Notes: generated by a model from the sequence alone, not told the origin. Shown: positions 44,737-53,819, counted from the first letter of the stretch. The stretch: DNA of 55,180 nt from Firmicutes bacterium HGW-Firmicutes-8 (GCA_002840165.1 PGZN01000009.1:1-55180); one strand, 5' to 3'. Translations and numbers: made by a program.

Positions 44737-45699
44737 ATGAATAAAGTAACTGAGAACCTAAGAAAAACAGCGGCCAAATTACTGCAGGATAAAGAGGTTG
44801 AAATGGTCATTGGGTACGGTCTCGGCTCTGAGGCTGTAAGGACCCAGCCTGTCTTCATTACTTCCCCCGAAGATACCGAAAAACTGGTTTGGAACTCGTT
44901 CTGTGTGAACGGTTTGACCAAATACCTGTCTGATTTAAAAACTCACCCCGGGAAATTGGCCATTGTTGTCAAGGGCTGTGACTCCCGTGGTATTTTCAGG
45001 CTGACCCAGGATAACATCATTCCCCGGGATAAAATTGTTGTTATCGGCATCCCCTGCGCCGGACAATTATCTTATACGAAACTCGCCTCTAAGATTGATG
45101 TCTCCGGCCAGCTGAATGATGTGGAAGAAAAAGGCGACGATGTAGTTATTAAAACGACCAAAGGTGACTTTACCGTTAAAAAGAGTGAGGCGCTCCTTGA
45201 CAAATGTAATACCTGTGAGCATCACAACCCGGTTGTCGCTGACCACGTTGTCGGGGATGCCATAAATGCAAGCCCGACAACGGACAGCTATGACGAAATC
45301 AAAAAATATGAGGCTATGTCGACTGAGGAAAAAGCCAAGTTCTGGCTGTCCCAGTTCGAGCGCTGTATCCGCTGCTATGCCTGCCGGAATACATGTCCGG
45401 GCTGCACATGCCGCGAGTGCATTTTTGATGCCATAAAACCCGACTGGGTCGGAAAAGAGATTGACGTATCAGAAAACGAGCTTTTCCACCTTACGAGGGC
45501 CTTCCATTTGGCTGGACGCTGCGTAGACTGCGGCGAATGTGACAGGGTTTGCCCGATGGATATTCCGATCAGGCTGTTGAACAAAAAGCTTTTGAAAGAA
45601 TGTAAAGAACTATTTAATATGGAAACTCCGGGTTCTGTCGAAGAGGGCGGCTCCGTTATCGGTCAGTATCGCCTCGAAGACCCCGAAGAATTCATGTAG
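44737..45699 (+). CDS. flxC: FlxC-like iron-sulfur subunit
   Basis: A 320-residue protein whose N-terminal half resembles the F420-hydrogenase beta/FrhB-like fold (VIGYGLGSEAVRTQPVFIT; VVKGCDSRGIFRLTQDN), with a middle cysteine pair CNTCEH. Its C-terminal half holds two [4Fe-4S] sites, CIRCYACRNTCPGCTCREC near 210 and CVDCGECDRVCP near 265. In the FlxABCD-HdrABC complex known from Desulfovibrio it belongs to the NADH-oxidising arm. Which Fe-S gene is B and which is C is my assignment from gene order. ATG 44737 is eight bases after GAGG; GTG 44728 would overlap it. Confidence 0.8.
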   Translation: MNKVTENLRKTAAKLLQDKEVEMVIGYGLGSEAVRTQPVFITSPEDTEKLVWNSFCVNGLTKYLSDLKTHPGKLAIVVKGCDSRGIFRLTQDNIIPRDKIVVIGIPCAGQLSYTKLASKIDVSGQLNDVEEKGDDVVIKTTKGDFTVKKSEALLDKCNTCEHHNPVVADHVVGDAINASPTTDSYDEIKKYEAMSTEEKAKFWLSQFERCIRCYACRNTCPGCTCRECIFDAIKPDWVGKEIDVSENELFHLTRAFHLAGRCVDCGECDRVCPMDIPIRLLNKKLLKECKELFNMETPGSVEEGGSVIGQYRLEDPEEFM

Positions 45700-45718
45700 G
45701 ATGGAGAGGTGATAAAAG

Positions 45719-46741
45719 ATGGCGGATAAAACAATCAAGAAAGACCAGGTCAAAACAATGCTGAATAAAATCGCCCAGAGCAACCAGCTCATTGCCCCCA
45801 TCCAAGTTGACGGTATCACCTTGTTTAAGCCTGTTCAGTCAGGTGAAGGCGTTGTGCTGGATTACCAAAATGCTTTGGTACCCCCCAAAGATTACTTTTT
45901 TCCACAAAGTGAAAAGATGTTCAGCTATGATATCACTGACCCTTCATGGGCTATCAAGCTGGCGGAAGGGGTCCCCAACCGCGTTCTTTTTGGGGCCCGG
46001 CCATGTGATGTAAAGAGTATCCTGCTGCTTGACAAGGTATTTGATGCTGAGTTCCGCGATGATTTCTATCTTGACAAGCGCAATAAAACCACAGTTGTCG
46101 CCATAAGCTGCAATGAATGCAGGCATACGTGCTTCTGCGGGGCATTCGGGATTTCCCCCGGGGAGGCCGAAGGAGCCGATGTCCTTTTAACCGATCTTGG
46201 TGACAAGTACTTGGTTGAAGCCCTTACAGACAAAGGTGTTTCACTTTTGGCAAATTTCTCCGACCTCTTAACTGATGATGACGGTTCGGGAAAAGCCGCT
46301 AAAGAAAAAGCGGTTGCCCCGGCCAAGGATAAACAGATGAAGATTGACATGGAAGGTGTAAAAGCCAAGCTGGACAACATGTTTGACCACCCAATGTGGG
46401 CAGCTGAATCCCTGAGGTGTATTGGCTGCGGTACCTGCACCTTCGTCTGCCCAACCTGCCATTGCTTTGATATCGTAGATTTCAACAATCAGAGTTCTGT
46501 CGGTTACAGGTATCGCTGCGCGGACTCCTGCCAGTTTGCCAACTTTACAAGGGCCGCGGGAGGCCACCAACCCAGACCTTCCAAGAAGGAAAGGACCCGT
46601 CAGAGGTTTATGCACAAACTTAGGTATTTTGTTGATCGCTACGGCGACTTCGGCTGTGTGGGCTGTGGACGCTGTCTCGAAAAATGCCCTGTCAACCTCG
46701 ATATTGCTCAAATCATTAATAAAGTAAAGGAGGTTGGCTAA
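45719..46741 (+). CDS. flxB: FlxB-like iron-sulfur subunit
   Basis: A 340-residue protein of the hydrogenase/sulfhydrogenase beta-subunit type: the N-terminal region PVQSGEGVVLDYQNALVPPK and FGARPCDVKSILLLDKVF, SCNECRHTCFCGAFG near 125, an Ala/Lys-rich linker (~185-210), then two [4Fe-4S] sites, CIGCGTCTFVCPTCHC near 235 and CVGCGRCLEKCP near 315. It should relay electrons from the flavin subunit FlxA. ATG follows GGAGAGGTG. flxA starts three bases after its stop. Confidence 0.82.
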   Translation: MADKTIKKDQVKTMLNKIAQSNQLIAPIQVDGITLFKPVQSGEGVVLDYQNALVPPKDYFFPQSEKMFSYDITDPSWAIKLAEGVPNRVLFGARPCDVKSILLLDKVFDAEFRDDFYLDKRNKTTVVAISCNECRHTCFCGAFGISPGEAEGADVLLTDLGDKYLVEALTDKGVSLLANFSDLLTDDDGSGKAAKEKAVAPAKDKQMKIDMEGVKAKLDNMFDHPMWAAESLRCIGCGTCTFVCPTCHCFDIVDFNNQSSVGYRYRCADSCQFANFTRAAGGHQPRPSKKERTRQRFMHKLRYFVDRYGDFGCVGCGRCLEKCPVNLDIAQIINKVKEVG

Positions 46742-46744
46742 GAG

Positions 46745-47599
46745 ATGTGTGAATGCAAGACCAGAGAAGTAGCCAGTCCTTTATTACCTCATATTGCCAC
46801 AGTTAATAAAATAATTCAGGAAAATGAGAATATCAGAACCTACCAGGTTACCTTTGATGAGCCGGGGATTTTAGAAAACTTCGGCAATCTGCCGGGAAAC
46901 TGTGGTATGCTGTCCATCCTGGGAGTTGGCGAAGGTATGATTTCCATTACTTCTTCACCGACCAGGAAGGGTATGCTGGAGTTCTCTATCGCCAAGGTTG
47001 GACGTCTGACCACAGCCATCAGCGAATTAAATGAGGGTGACAAGATCGCCATCCGCGGTCCATATGGCAACAATTTTCCCTTTGAGATGATGAAGGGCAA
47101 GAACCTGTTGATTATTGCCGGCGGCATCGGCTTGGCGCCGGTCCGTTCTCTGATTGACTATGCCCTTGATAATCGTGATGATTACGGTCGTGTAGACATC
47201 TTTTATGGGGCCAGGACTTATGACCTCCTCACCTTCAAGTATGATATCTTTGACAGGTGGCCCAAAATTAAGGACACTCATGTCCATATAACCTTGGACG
47301 CTCCGGACCCCAAATGGGACGGTCGGATAGGCTTTATTACCCAAGACTGGGTCGAGGAATCCTGTTCTGCCGAAAATACCATCCCGGTAACCTGCGGACC
47401 GCCAGTCATGATTAATATTATGCTTAAACTCTTCAAGAAGATGGGCTTTAAAGATGAGGATATTATCACCACCCTGGAAATGAACATGAGATGCGGAGTA
47501 GGTAAATGCGGCCGGTGCAACATCGGGGATAGATACATCTGTGTTGACGGGCCTGTGTTTAATCTGGCCCAAATTCAAAAACTGCCGCCCGAGTATTAA
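46745..47599 (+). CDS. flxA: FlxA, FAD/NAD(P)-binding oxidoreductase subunit
   Basis: A 284-residue protein of the ferredoxin-NADP reductase / PyrK type. The FAD-binding barrel holds KIAIRGPYGNNFPFE near 99, the NAD(P) domain NLLIIAGGIGLAPVRSLIDY near 118, and the C-terminal [2Fe-2S] loop reads MRCGVGKCGRCNIGDRYICV. It is the likely NADH entry point: NADH oxidation is coupled through HdrA to ferredoxin and disulfide redox reactions. ATG lies about ten bases after AAGGAGG. A strong terminator ends the seven-gene operon. Confidence 0.88.
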   Translation: MCECKTREVASPLLPHIATVNKIIQENENIRTYQVTFDEPGILENFGNLPGNCGMLSILGVGEGMISITSSPTRKGMLEFSIAKVGRLTTAISELNEGDKIAIRGPYGNNFPFEMMKGKNLLIIAGGIGLAPVRSLIDYALDNRDDYGRVDIFYGARTYDLLTFKYDIFDRWPKIKDTHVHITLDAPDPKWDGRIGFITQDWVEESCSAENTIPVTCGPPVMINIMLKLFKKMGFKDEDIITTLEMNMRCGVGKCGRCNIGDRYICVDGPVFNLAQIQKLPPEY

Positions 47600-47614
47600 A
47601 CCAACACTGACTGA

Positions 47615-47640
47615 GGGCGCCTCAAATGAGGCGCCCTTTT
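47615..47640 (+). terminator. terminator of the hdr-flx operon
   Basis: GGGCGCCTC pairs perfectly with GAGGCGCCC around AAAT and is followed by TTTT. Confidence 0.9.
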
Positions 47641-47696
47641 AGTTTCTCTAAAAGAAAACACGGAGGACATGGTTTCTTTTTTTTAAACTAAATTCT

Positions 47697-48068
47697 AATT
47701 AGCCGCGGATAACGCGGATAAACGCGGATTAATAACGACGCGGATAAAACAGAAAATAAATTTTAACACAAGGCCTTATCTGTACTGCTCAATGGTCTAA
47801 GGAAGGAAGCAAGAGCAAACTAGTTAGGGGGCTAAAGAGCAAGAATATTATATGGTCTTAAGGTCACAAAGAGTCAGTGGTACCACATGCTAAAGGCCTT
47901 CTAATATCATTTTGATGTTTCTTTCACTCCGGCCCAGATTCATTCTGTTGGGTGGAAAAGTAAACTCGTATATCCTGTGACTGTTTTTTGTTTTGTTTAT
48001 ATATCTTATTAAATTTTTATGTTTTATCCGCGTCGTTCTAATCCGCGTTTATCCGCGTTATCCGCGGC
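47697..48068. mobile_element. MITE-like inverted-repeat element, copy D (best preserved)
   Basis: About 370 bases without coding capacity. The left end (47697-47750) reads AATTAGCCGCGGATAACGCG, then further ACGCGGATAA-type decamers to ACGACGCGGATAAAAC. The right end (48021-48068) is its reverse complement with only about two differences over 48 bases. Internal blocks match copies B, C and E. The GCAGC-TTT-GCTGC tag follows 15 bases after the right end. No transposase is nearby, so it would be non-autonomous. Confidence 0.8.
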
Positions 48069-48083
48069 CTTTTTAAAATGTTT

Positions 48084-48106
48084 GATTGCAGCTTTGCTGT
48101 GCTAGG
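48084..48106 (+). repeat. GCAGC-TTT-GCTGC hairpin tag, copy D
   Basis: GATTGCAGCTTTGCTGTGCT then AGG; one substitution against copies A and B weakens the stem's base by one pair. Confidence 0.75.
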
Positions 48107-48256
48107 TCCTCTGTGATATATTGATCAACATTATAACTGTCAACTGACACCTATTTTAATAAAGTCAGGAAATATCAGCTGATAAATGAAGGATATATCG
48201 GGTTTGAGGTAGAACAATATCTAGATATTTAATCAGAACCTCGCGGAGGAAAACAA

Positions 48257-49345
48257 ATGGTCTCTAGCAAAGATTCATTAAAGGACTCGCTTATTTTAAG
48301 CAAAAAATATTTTGCCGAACAATATGTTGATAATTCCTCATCAGCTATTATTGCCATTGACATAAATGAGAATGTGATTATATATAACCAGGCCGCTGAA
48401 GACATTATGGGAGTCCTCACCAATGAAGTGCTGGGCAGGCCGTTTAGCGAACTTCTGGACCGGAAAATGGGCACTCAGGACAGTATCCTGCTCAACACGC
48501 TGCGCACCGGGAAACCTTATAGTCATGTTGAAGCAAACATAGAAACCCCGATTGGGGTAATGAATGTTATGGCCTATACTACCCTCGTCATGGACCAGGA
48601 TAACAATATTGTCGGGTGTATCTTAAACATCAGGGATATCACCGGCCAGAAACAGCTTGAGGAAAAGGTTGTAAAAGCAGAAAAGTTCACCGTTATCGGT
48701 GAACTTGCCGCCGGAATAGCTCATGAGGTCCGCAACCCCCTTACAGCAGTTAAAGGTTTTCTCCAGCTGATGGCCCAGAAGTTTGATGAGAGTGACCAAA
48801 TACATCAGTACATTGAAATTATGCTCGGAGAAATCAAAAGAATTAATCACATTATTTCCGAGTTTCTGCTCTTGGCCAGACCGGCAGTCCCAATCAAGCG
48901 AAAGACTGATATTCATAAAGTCTTAGACGAAATTATTCTCCTTTCCAAAGGAGATCTTCTGTTGAAGAATATTCATCTTACCCTGAACTATGACAAGCTG
49001 TGCCCATTTCTCACAATCGATGCCGAACAGATTAAACAGGTTTTTCTGAACCTTGTAACAAATGCCACCGCAGCCATGCCGGAGAAGGGAAACCTTACTG
49101 TAACAACAAGCTATGACAGGTTTGAAAAGGCTGTCAGGATCATCTTTGCAGATACCGGAATAGGTATTAATCATACAGAGATAGACCTTATATTTGACCC
49201 ATTCTTTACAACAAAGGAAGACGGCACTGGACTGGGCCTTACAGTTTCCTACAGGATAGTCGAAAACCACAGTGGCAAACTGGAAGTAATCAGCAACCCC
49301 GGTGAAGGGACCACCTTTATTATTGTAATTCCGGTACAGGAATAG
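48257..49345 (+). CDS. PAS-domain histidine kinase of the sporulation-kinase type
   Basis: A 362-residue cytoplasmic sensor kinase without transmembrane segments: PAS at ~22-130 (SAIIAIDINENVIIYNQAAE), dimerisation/phosphoacceptor domain with GELAAGIAHEVRNPLTAVKG (His156) and HATPase with NLVTNATAAMP, DTGIGI and DPFFTTKEDGTGLGL. The GFLQLM context after the phospho-His is typical of kinases that feed Spo0F/Spo0A. No response regulator lies nearby, which fits an orphan sporulation kinase. ATG is eight bases after CGGAGG. Assignment to the Spo0 phosphorelay is inference. Confidence 0.87.
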   Translation: MVSSKDSLKDSLILSKKYFAEQYVDNSSSAIIAIDINENVIIYNQAAEDIMGVLTNEVLGRPFSELLDRKMGTQDSILLNTLRTGKPYSHVEANIETPIGVMNVMAYTTLVMDQDNNIVGCILNIRDITGQKQLEEKVVKAEKFTVIGELAAGIAHEVRNPLTAVKGFLQLMAQKFDESDQIHQYIEIMLGEIKRINHIISEFLLLARPAVPIKRKTDIHKVLDEIILLSKGDLLLKNIHLTLNYDKLCPFLTIDAEQIKQVFLNLVTNATAAMPEKGNLTVTTSYDRFEKAVRIIFADTGIGINHTEIDLIFDPFFTTKEDGTGLGLTVSYRIVENHSGKLEVISNPGEGTTFIIVIPVQE

Positions 49346-49380
49346 TGACGCAGTGGAGAGTGGGGAGTGGCGAGTGTACA

Positions 49381-49409
49381 ATCGGAAGGTTCACGCTACG
49401 CGCGAACCA
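49381..49409. repeat. dispersed inverted repeat ATCGGAAGGTTCACGC, copy 2
   Basis: Same design as 3479-3507. It comes after a TGGAGAGTGGGGAGTGG stretch, and related low-complexity ACTCTCCACT runs occur at 49572-49602 and near 9490. Confidence 0.55.
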
Positions 49410-49439
49410 ATAGTATTACAAGTAACTGTACAAAATAAA

Positions 49440-49496
49440 CCCCTTAAATTAGATGTGGAACAAAATTCTTATCGTCTAATATAAGGGGTATTATTT
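49440..49496 (+). terminator. terminator-like hairpin after the histidine kinase
   Basis: CCCCTTAAATTAGA (49440-49453) pairs with 49475-49488 over 14 bases with one mismatch, followed by TATTATTTTAT. Confidence 0.55.
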
Positions 49497-49601
49497 TATG
49501 CCGAAATATGAACTCAGGTTAAGTTGTATTGTAGATTAGAAGTGTTTTTTTTATCGCAATGAAACCTCAGGCACTCTCCACTCTGCACTCTACACTCTCC
49601 A

Positions 49602-50000
49602 CTAATTCTGTCCCACTCCCCAAATCCCGCCGAGAGATCCCGCTACTATAGCAGCGACAACTTTTTTGAACACGGCGAAACCAAAGATTCCTCCGGGGAC
49701 AACAACATTGAACAAAATTGTAATAACCAAAAAGATTAAGCCAACTGCCAGCCCGTGCAGCCAACCTAGTTTGGCTGCTTTTCTGGCTGAGATGACACCA
49801 CCGGTGAAAATACTTAAAAACAGGATAGCCAATCCGATTACCGGGATCAGCCGTTCGTTAAAAACCGTGTAATACATGACTGTTCCGCCGATTCCCATTA
49901 AAATTATAGAGACGATCAGAGACAGCAGAGTACCGAAAAAAATGGCCGGCCAGTTAATGCTCCCCTGTGATGCAGTTGTTGAAGTCAGTTTAAAATCCAT
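49602..50000 (-). CDS. TIGR04086-like four-helix membrane protein
   Basis: A 132-residue membrane protein with four transmembrane helices (~16-40, 53-73, 80-104 and 108-128), beginning with a short polar head (MDFKLTSTTASQGSINWPAI). It resembles the TIGR04086 family of small Firmicutes membrane proteins, function unknown. ATG at 50000 has GGAGGTG upstream on the minus strand. It is divergent from the tetR operon, and both promoters lie in the 190 bases between them. Confidence 0.65.
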   Translation of the reverse strand: MDFKLTSTTASQGSINWPAIFFGTLLSLIVSIILMGIGGTVMYYTVFNERLIPVIGLAILFLSIFTGGVISARKAAKLGWLHGLAVGLIFLVITILFNVVVPGGIFGFAVFKKVVAAIVAGSLGGIWGVGQN

Positions 50001-50102
50001 TTTTTCACCTCCGTTTATTTTGAATCAATTATTTGTACAACAATATTACGGGGTGCATCAAAATATTACTGATTATGTGATTATACCTAGATTACAATTA
50101 TA

Positions 50103-50158
50103 TTGACAGAAAACAAATAAAGGAATATTATATGAGTGAGTACTCACTCATATAATAT
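50103..50158 (+). promoter_or_regulatory. tetR operon promoter with 34-bp perfect operator palindrome
   Basis: TTGACA (50103-50108), a 17-base spacer and TATTAT (50126-50131) form a near-consensus sigma-A promoter. A perfect 34-bp palindrome (50125-50158; core ATGAGTGAGTACTCACTCAT) covers the -10 and start site. A regulator bound there would block the promoter, so autorepression by the TetR protein encoded downstream is likely. Confidence 0.85.
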
Positions 50159-50192
50159 ATTGAATTGGGTCATATAAAAGGGGTGAACATAT

Positions 50193-50831
50193 TTGAACCG
50201 CGATACGGGAAAGCATGCTAAAGAAAATATAACTTCAAAAAGGGAACAGGAAATCATGGAGGCCGCTGTAAAGGTTTTCTCAAAAAAGGGGTTCAGCGGC
50301 GCCACAACAAGAGAAATAGCTGCTGAAGCGGGTGTGGCTGAAGGGACTATTTTCCGTTATTTTAAAACTAAAAAGGATATCCTTTTTAGTTTGGCCGGTC
50401 CCTTTATTGTCGAGTCGCTTGCCAATGTTATGGATGAGGTAAAGGGAGAAACCGACGAGGTTGTTTTAAAAGCAATACTAAAAAATAGGCTGAACCTTGT
50501 TAAAAACAATATAGATTTGATTAGACTTATATTTACTGAAGCACAGTTTCATCATGAGATCAGGGAACAGTTTATCGAGAATGTGGCCATGAAAGCCGCT
50601 GGAATGTTAGAACGGTTTATATCAGAAAGGATTTGGGAAGGTGAGTACAAGGAGATAAAACCCCAAATAGCTTCCAGGGCCTTGGTGGGCATGGCGATAA
50701 TATTTGTGATGTGGAAAGATTTTTTAATGGGGAATAAATATATCCAATTTAACGATGAAGAGGTAATAGACAATATTATAGATATTTTTCTTTACGGCAT
50801 AAAAAAAAACCGGATGAAGGGAGAATTGTAA
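50193..50831 (+). CDS. TetR/AcrR family transcriptional regulator
   Basis: A 212-residue TetR regulator: N-terminal helix-turn-helix (IMEAAVKVFSKKGFSGATTR then EIAAEAGVAEGTIFRYFKTK) and an all-helical ligand domain. TTG 50193 lies eight bases after AAAGGGGTGA. It heads an operon with a membrane-fusion protein and an ABC-2 exporter, the usual layout for a drug or lipid efflux pump controlled by its own repressor. The operator palindrome is immediately upstream. Confidence 0.92.
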   Translation: MNRDTGKHAKENITSKREQEIMEAAVKVFSKKGFSGATTREIAAEAGVAEGTIFRYFKTKKDILFSLAGPFIVESLANVMDEVKGETDEVVLKAILKNRLNLVKNNIDLIRLIFTEAQFHHEIREQFIENVAMKAAGMLERFISERIWEGEYKEIKPQIASRALVGMAIIFVMWKDFLMGNKYIQFNDEEVIDNIIDIFLYGIKKNRMKGEL

Positions 50832-50832
50832 T

Positions 50833-51861
50833 ATGTCCTTTACTGAAAAACGGGCCGTTTGTTTCCTGTTGGCTGCTGTTCTAATACTCATCTCAACAGG
50901 CTCCGGATGTGGGAAAAAGGATGCCGGTGTTATTTCCGCCTCCGGGACCGTTGAGGCCACCGAAATAAACGTTAATGCCGAAACCGGCGGAAAAGTAATC
51001 GACCTGCTTGTAGATGAAGGCAGTCCGGTTAAACAGGGTGAAGTTGTCGGCAGAATTGATTCCACTATCCTTGCCCTCCAGGTCCAACATGCTGAAGCGG
51101 TACTGCGGTCAGCCCAGGAAAAGTCCAGGGAAACCAAAACCGGGACCCGTGAACAGCTCGTGGCCCAGGCCAGGGCGGCTGTCCAGCAGGTGTCTTCTTT
51201 ACAGGAGGGGGCCAGGCAGACCATGGACAATGCCAAAGATAACCTTGACAAGATTCTGGCCCTTGTAAATGAAGGGGGAGCCACTTCTCAGCAGCTGTCG
51301 AATGCCCGGACACAGTATGAAACAGCGAAAGCTCAGTACGAGGCCTATGCCGCCCAAAAGAAGTCAGCCCAGGAACAACTGGACCTGCTGAAAAGCGGGG
51401 CGACCCAAGAGACGATAAACATTGCTGATGCCGGTGTTGCTCAGGCGCAGGCTAATTTATCGATTGCCAAGGCCCAGATGACTAAATCCTTTCTTTATGC
51501 CCCTATCAATGGAATAATCGGTTCCCTCAACTTCAATCAAGGTGAATATGCCGGTCCTGGTGCGGCTGTAGCGACTATTATCAATACAGATGACCTGTAT
51601 GTCAATGTATATATCCCGGAAAAAGAACTGCCTAAGATTAAATTAGGCCAAAAAGCAGAAATATTTATTGATGCTTACCCTGGCAAACCCTATTCCGGGG
51701 CAGTATCGTATATTTCCTCGAAAGCGGAATTTACTCCAAAAAACCTGCAGACTAAGGAAGAAAGAGTTAATATGGTCTTTGCCGTCAAGGTGAAAATCAG
51801 CGGCGGGAAAGCACAGTTGAAACCTGGCCTGCCCGCTGATATAACAATCCTGACCCGATAG
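50833..51861 (+). CDS. HlyD/YbhG-type membrane-fusion lipoprotein
   Basis: A 342-residue adaptor of the HlyD/MacA/YbhG type. A lipobox (STGSGC near residue 31) suggests it is a lipoprotein on the outer face of the membrane. A split biotinyl-lipoyl domain (GTVEATEINVNAETGGKVID; ATIINTDDLYVNVYIPEKEL) flanks a long helical hairpin (~80-210; VQHAEAVLRSAQEKSRET, QLSNARTQYETAKAQYEAYA). It should work with the ABC exporter encoded next. Starts one base after the tetR stop. Confidence 0.88.
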   Translation: MSFTEKRAVCFLLAAVLILISTGSGCGKKDAGVISASGTVEATEINVNAETGGKVIDLLVDEGSPVKQGEVVGRIDSTILALQVQHAEAVLRSAQEKSRETKTGTREQLVAQARAAVQQVSSLQEGARQTMDNAKDNLDKILALVNEGGATSQQLSNARTQYETAKAQYEAYAAQKKSAQEQLDLLKSGATQETINIADAGVAQAQANLSIAKAQMTKSFLYAPINGIIGSLNFNQGEYAGPGAAVATIINTDDLYVNVYIPEKELPKIKLGQKAEIFIDAYPGKPYSGAVSYISSKAEFTPKNLQTKEERVNMVFAVKVKISGGKAQLKPGLPADITILTR

Positions 51862-51873
51862 GGGGATGAACAA

Positions 51874-52662
51874 GTGAACGTGGCTGTGGAGACAAAAGAG
51901 CTTAGTAAAAAGTTTGGGGATCACCTGGCTGTAGACAATGTTTCCTTTTACATTGAAGCAGGTGAAATCTTTGGCTTCTTGGGGCCTAACGGCTCCGGAA
52001 AGTCTACCACAATCCGCATGCTCTGCGGAATACTGACCCCGACATCAGGTTCAGGTTCGGTTTTAGGTTACGATATTTATTCTCAATCAGAGGAAATCAA
52101 ACAGCATATCGGTTATATGTCCCAGAGGTTCAGCCTCTATGAGGAACTTACCGTCAATGAGAACCTTGAATTTTACGCCGGCATCTATGGGTTGGACAGT
52201 CATCAAACGAAAAAACGCAAAAGCGAAATAATAGAATTAGCCAGTCTTGAAGGGCGGGAAAACTACCAGGCCAGGATGCTCTCCGGCGGTTGGAAACAAA
52301 GACTGGCCTTGGGCTGTGCTCTGATTCATGAACCACCGCTGTTGTTTCTCGATGAACCGACTGCCGGTGTGGACCCTGTGTCAAGAAGAATCTTTTGGGA
52401 AATCATCAGGCATTTGTCAAAAAACGGGGTTACTGTGTTTGTTACCACCCACTATATGGATGAGGCCGAACTCTGCGACGCGGTTGGATTTATTCACAGC
52501 GGCAAATTAACCGCCTTTGGAACCCCGGCCAAGCTTAAAGAACAATATGGTTACGACTCCTTGGAAGATGTCTTTATCTCGTTTGTCGGCAGGCACGAAT
52601 TGGACCGGGTACGGAAGCTGTTTGCAGATAAAACGTCCCTCTCAGGAGGTGACAGCCGATGA
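51874..52662 (+). CDS. ABC transporter ATP-binding protein (ABC-2 exporter)
   Basis: A 262-residue ATPase of the CcmA/YbhF exporter group: Walker [10 protein letters not shown] near residue 39, Q-loop [15 protein letters not shown], signature [12 protein letters not shown] (W instead of the usual Q), Walker [18 protein letters not shown] and H-loop TTHYMDEAE. It powers export through the permease encoded next. GTG start lies behind GGGGGATGA. It overlaps the permease gene by four bases. Confidence 0.92.
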   Translation: MNVAVETKELSKKFGDHLAVDNVSFYIEAGEIFGFLGPNGSGKSTTIRMLCGILTPTSGSGSVLGYDIYSQSEEIKQHIGYMSQRFSLYEELTVNENLEFYAGIYGLDSHQTKKRKSEIIELASLEGRENYQARMLSGGWKQRLALGCALIHEPPLLFLDEPTAGVDPVSRRIFWEIIRHLSKNGVTVFVTTHYMDEAELCDAVGFIHSGKLTAFGTPAKLKEQYGYDSLEDVFISFVGRHELDRVRKLFADKTSLSGGDSR

Positions 52663-53792
52663 ATATGCAGAGACTGCTGTCTATAATTAAGAAGGAAATC
52701 ATCCAAATTAAACGGGATCCTCCCAGTTTAATCATGGCCTTTGTCCTTCCCATAATCATGCTCTTAATCTTCGGTTATGCTGTAACTACTGATGTGGAGC
52801 ACATTAAGACAGCTGTGTTTGACCAGGATAAAAGCGCAGAAAGCCGCGGCTTAGTCCAGATGTTTAAGAATACCGGTTATTTTGACCCAGACCTCAATGT
52901 AAGCAATTACAAGGAAATGACTTACCTGATTGACAGCGGAAAGGCCAGGGTGGGAATCATAATTCCACCCGATTATTCGAAAAAGCTGCGCCGGAACGAA
53001 CCTGCCCAGCTGCAGCTGCTGGTGGACGGTTCTGACCCCCTGGTAGCCCGGACCGCCCTTTCCACCGCCCAGGTCATCACCCAGTCCAAATCCTTTGACC
53101 TCAAAATAAAAACTCTCCAGCAGACAGGACTCGGAATAAGCCTGAAACCAGCTGTAGACTTAAGATACAGGGTTTGGTACAATCCCAACATGGAGAGCAT
53201 GAAATTTAATATCCCGGGCCTTATCGGACTCATTATGCAGAATATCACGATGCTGCTAACCGCCTTCGCCCTAGTACGGGAGCGTGAACGTGGGACCCTC
53301 GAACAGTTGATCATCACCCCTGTTAAACCGATAGAATTAATTGTCGGTAAACTTGTCCCATATATTGTGATAGCATTTTTGGATGTCCTAGTCATCCTGG
53401 GTTTTGGCATATTTTGGTTTAATGTGCCGGTAAACGGTAGTGTGGTTGAGCTGCTTGGTTTATCTTTCGTTTTCCTGATGGGCGCTCTCGGATTGGGGAT
53501 GTTTGTGTCAACTGTAGCCAAGACCCAGCTCCAGGCTATGCAGATCGGTTTTATGATCATACTCCCGAGTGTCCTTTTATCAGGATTTATGTTTCCCAGA
53601 GAATCGATGCCGAAAATAATTCAGACAATCGGTTATTTCATCCCGTTAACGTACTTCCTCCGAATATTAAGAGGTATCATCTTAAAGGGAGTGGGGATTC
53701 ACTACCTCTGGAAGGATGTGCTCCTTCTTGCCGTGTTTGGCGCCGGCATCTTAACATTGTCAATAATTAGAATGAAAAAACGTTTAGACTGA
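52659..53792 (+). CDS. ABC-2 type permease (YbhS/YbhR-like)
   Basis: A 377-residue ABC-2 permease: N-terminal helix ([20 protein letters not shown]), a large extracellular domain (~50-175) and five C-terminal helices including the ABC-2 signature region [18 protein letters not shown]. Gram-negative YbhGFSR pumps have two permeases; only one is encoded here, so it probably forms a homodimer. Substrate unknown (drugs, lipids or lipoprotein-like cargo). A terminator follows directly. Confidence 0.9.
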   Translation: MNMQRLLSIIKKEIIQIKRDPPSLIMAFVLPIIMLLIFGYAVTTDVEHIKTAVFDQDKSAESRGLVQMFKNTGYFDPDLNVSNYKEMTYLIDSGKARVGIIIPPDYSKKLRRNEPAQLQLLVDGSDPLVARTALSTAQVITQSKSFDLKIKTLQQTGLGISLKPAVDLRYRVWYNPNMESMKFNIPGLIGLIMQNITMLLTAFALVRERERGTLEQLIITPVKPIELIVGKLVPYIVIAFLDVLVILGFGIFWFNVPVNGSVVELLGLSFVFLMGALGLGMFVSTVAKTQLQAMQIGFMIILPSVLLSGFMFPRESMPKIIQTIGYFIPLTYFLRILRGIILKGVGIHYLWKDVLLLAVFGAGILTLSIIRMKKRLD

Positions 53793-53819
53793 CAGATCTT
53801 AACAAGGTCTGTTGTTTTT
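53792..53819 (+). terminator. terminator of the tetR-efflux operon
   Basis: ACAGATCTT pairs with AAGGTCTGT (one G-U) around AAC, followed by TGTTTTTA. Confidence 0.75.

Larger units (their letters stand above)
47641..48256. other. gene-free region between the hdr-flx operon and the histidine kinase
   Basis: Besides the element at 47697-48068 and its tag at 48084, nothing gene-like is visible. 48107-48256 holds the leader of the histidine kinase gene, with the CGGAGGAAAA ribosome binding site at its end; no clear promoter was identified. Confidence 0.5.

Noticed and set aside
47027-47578. 183-codon minus-strand ORF inside flxA
   Set aside because: Shadow of FlxA, whose FAD, NAD and 2Fe-2S motifs are unambiguous.
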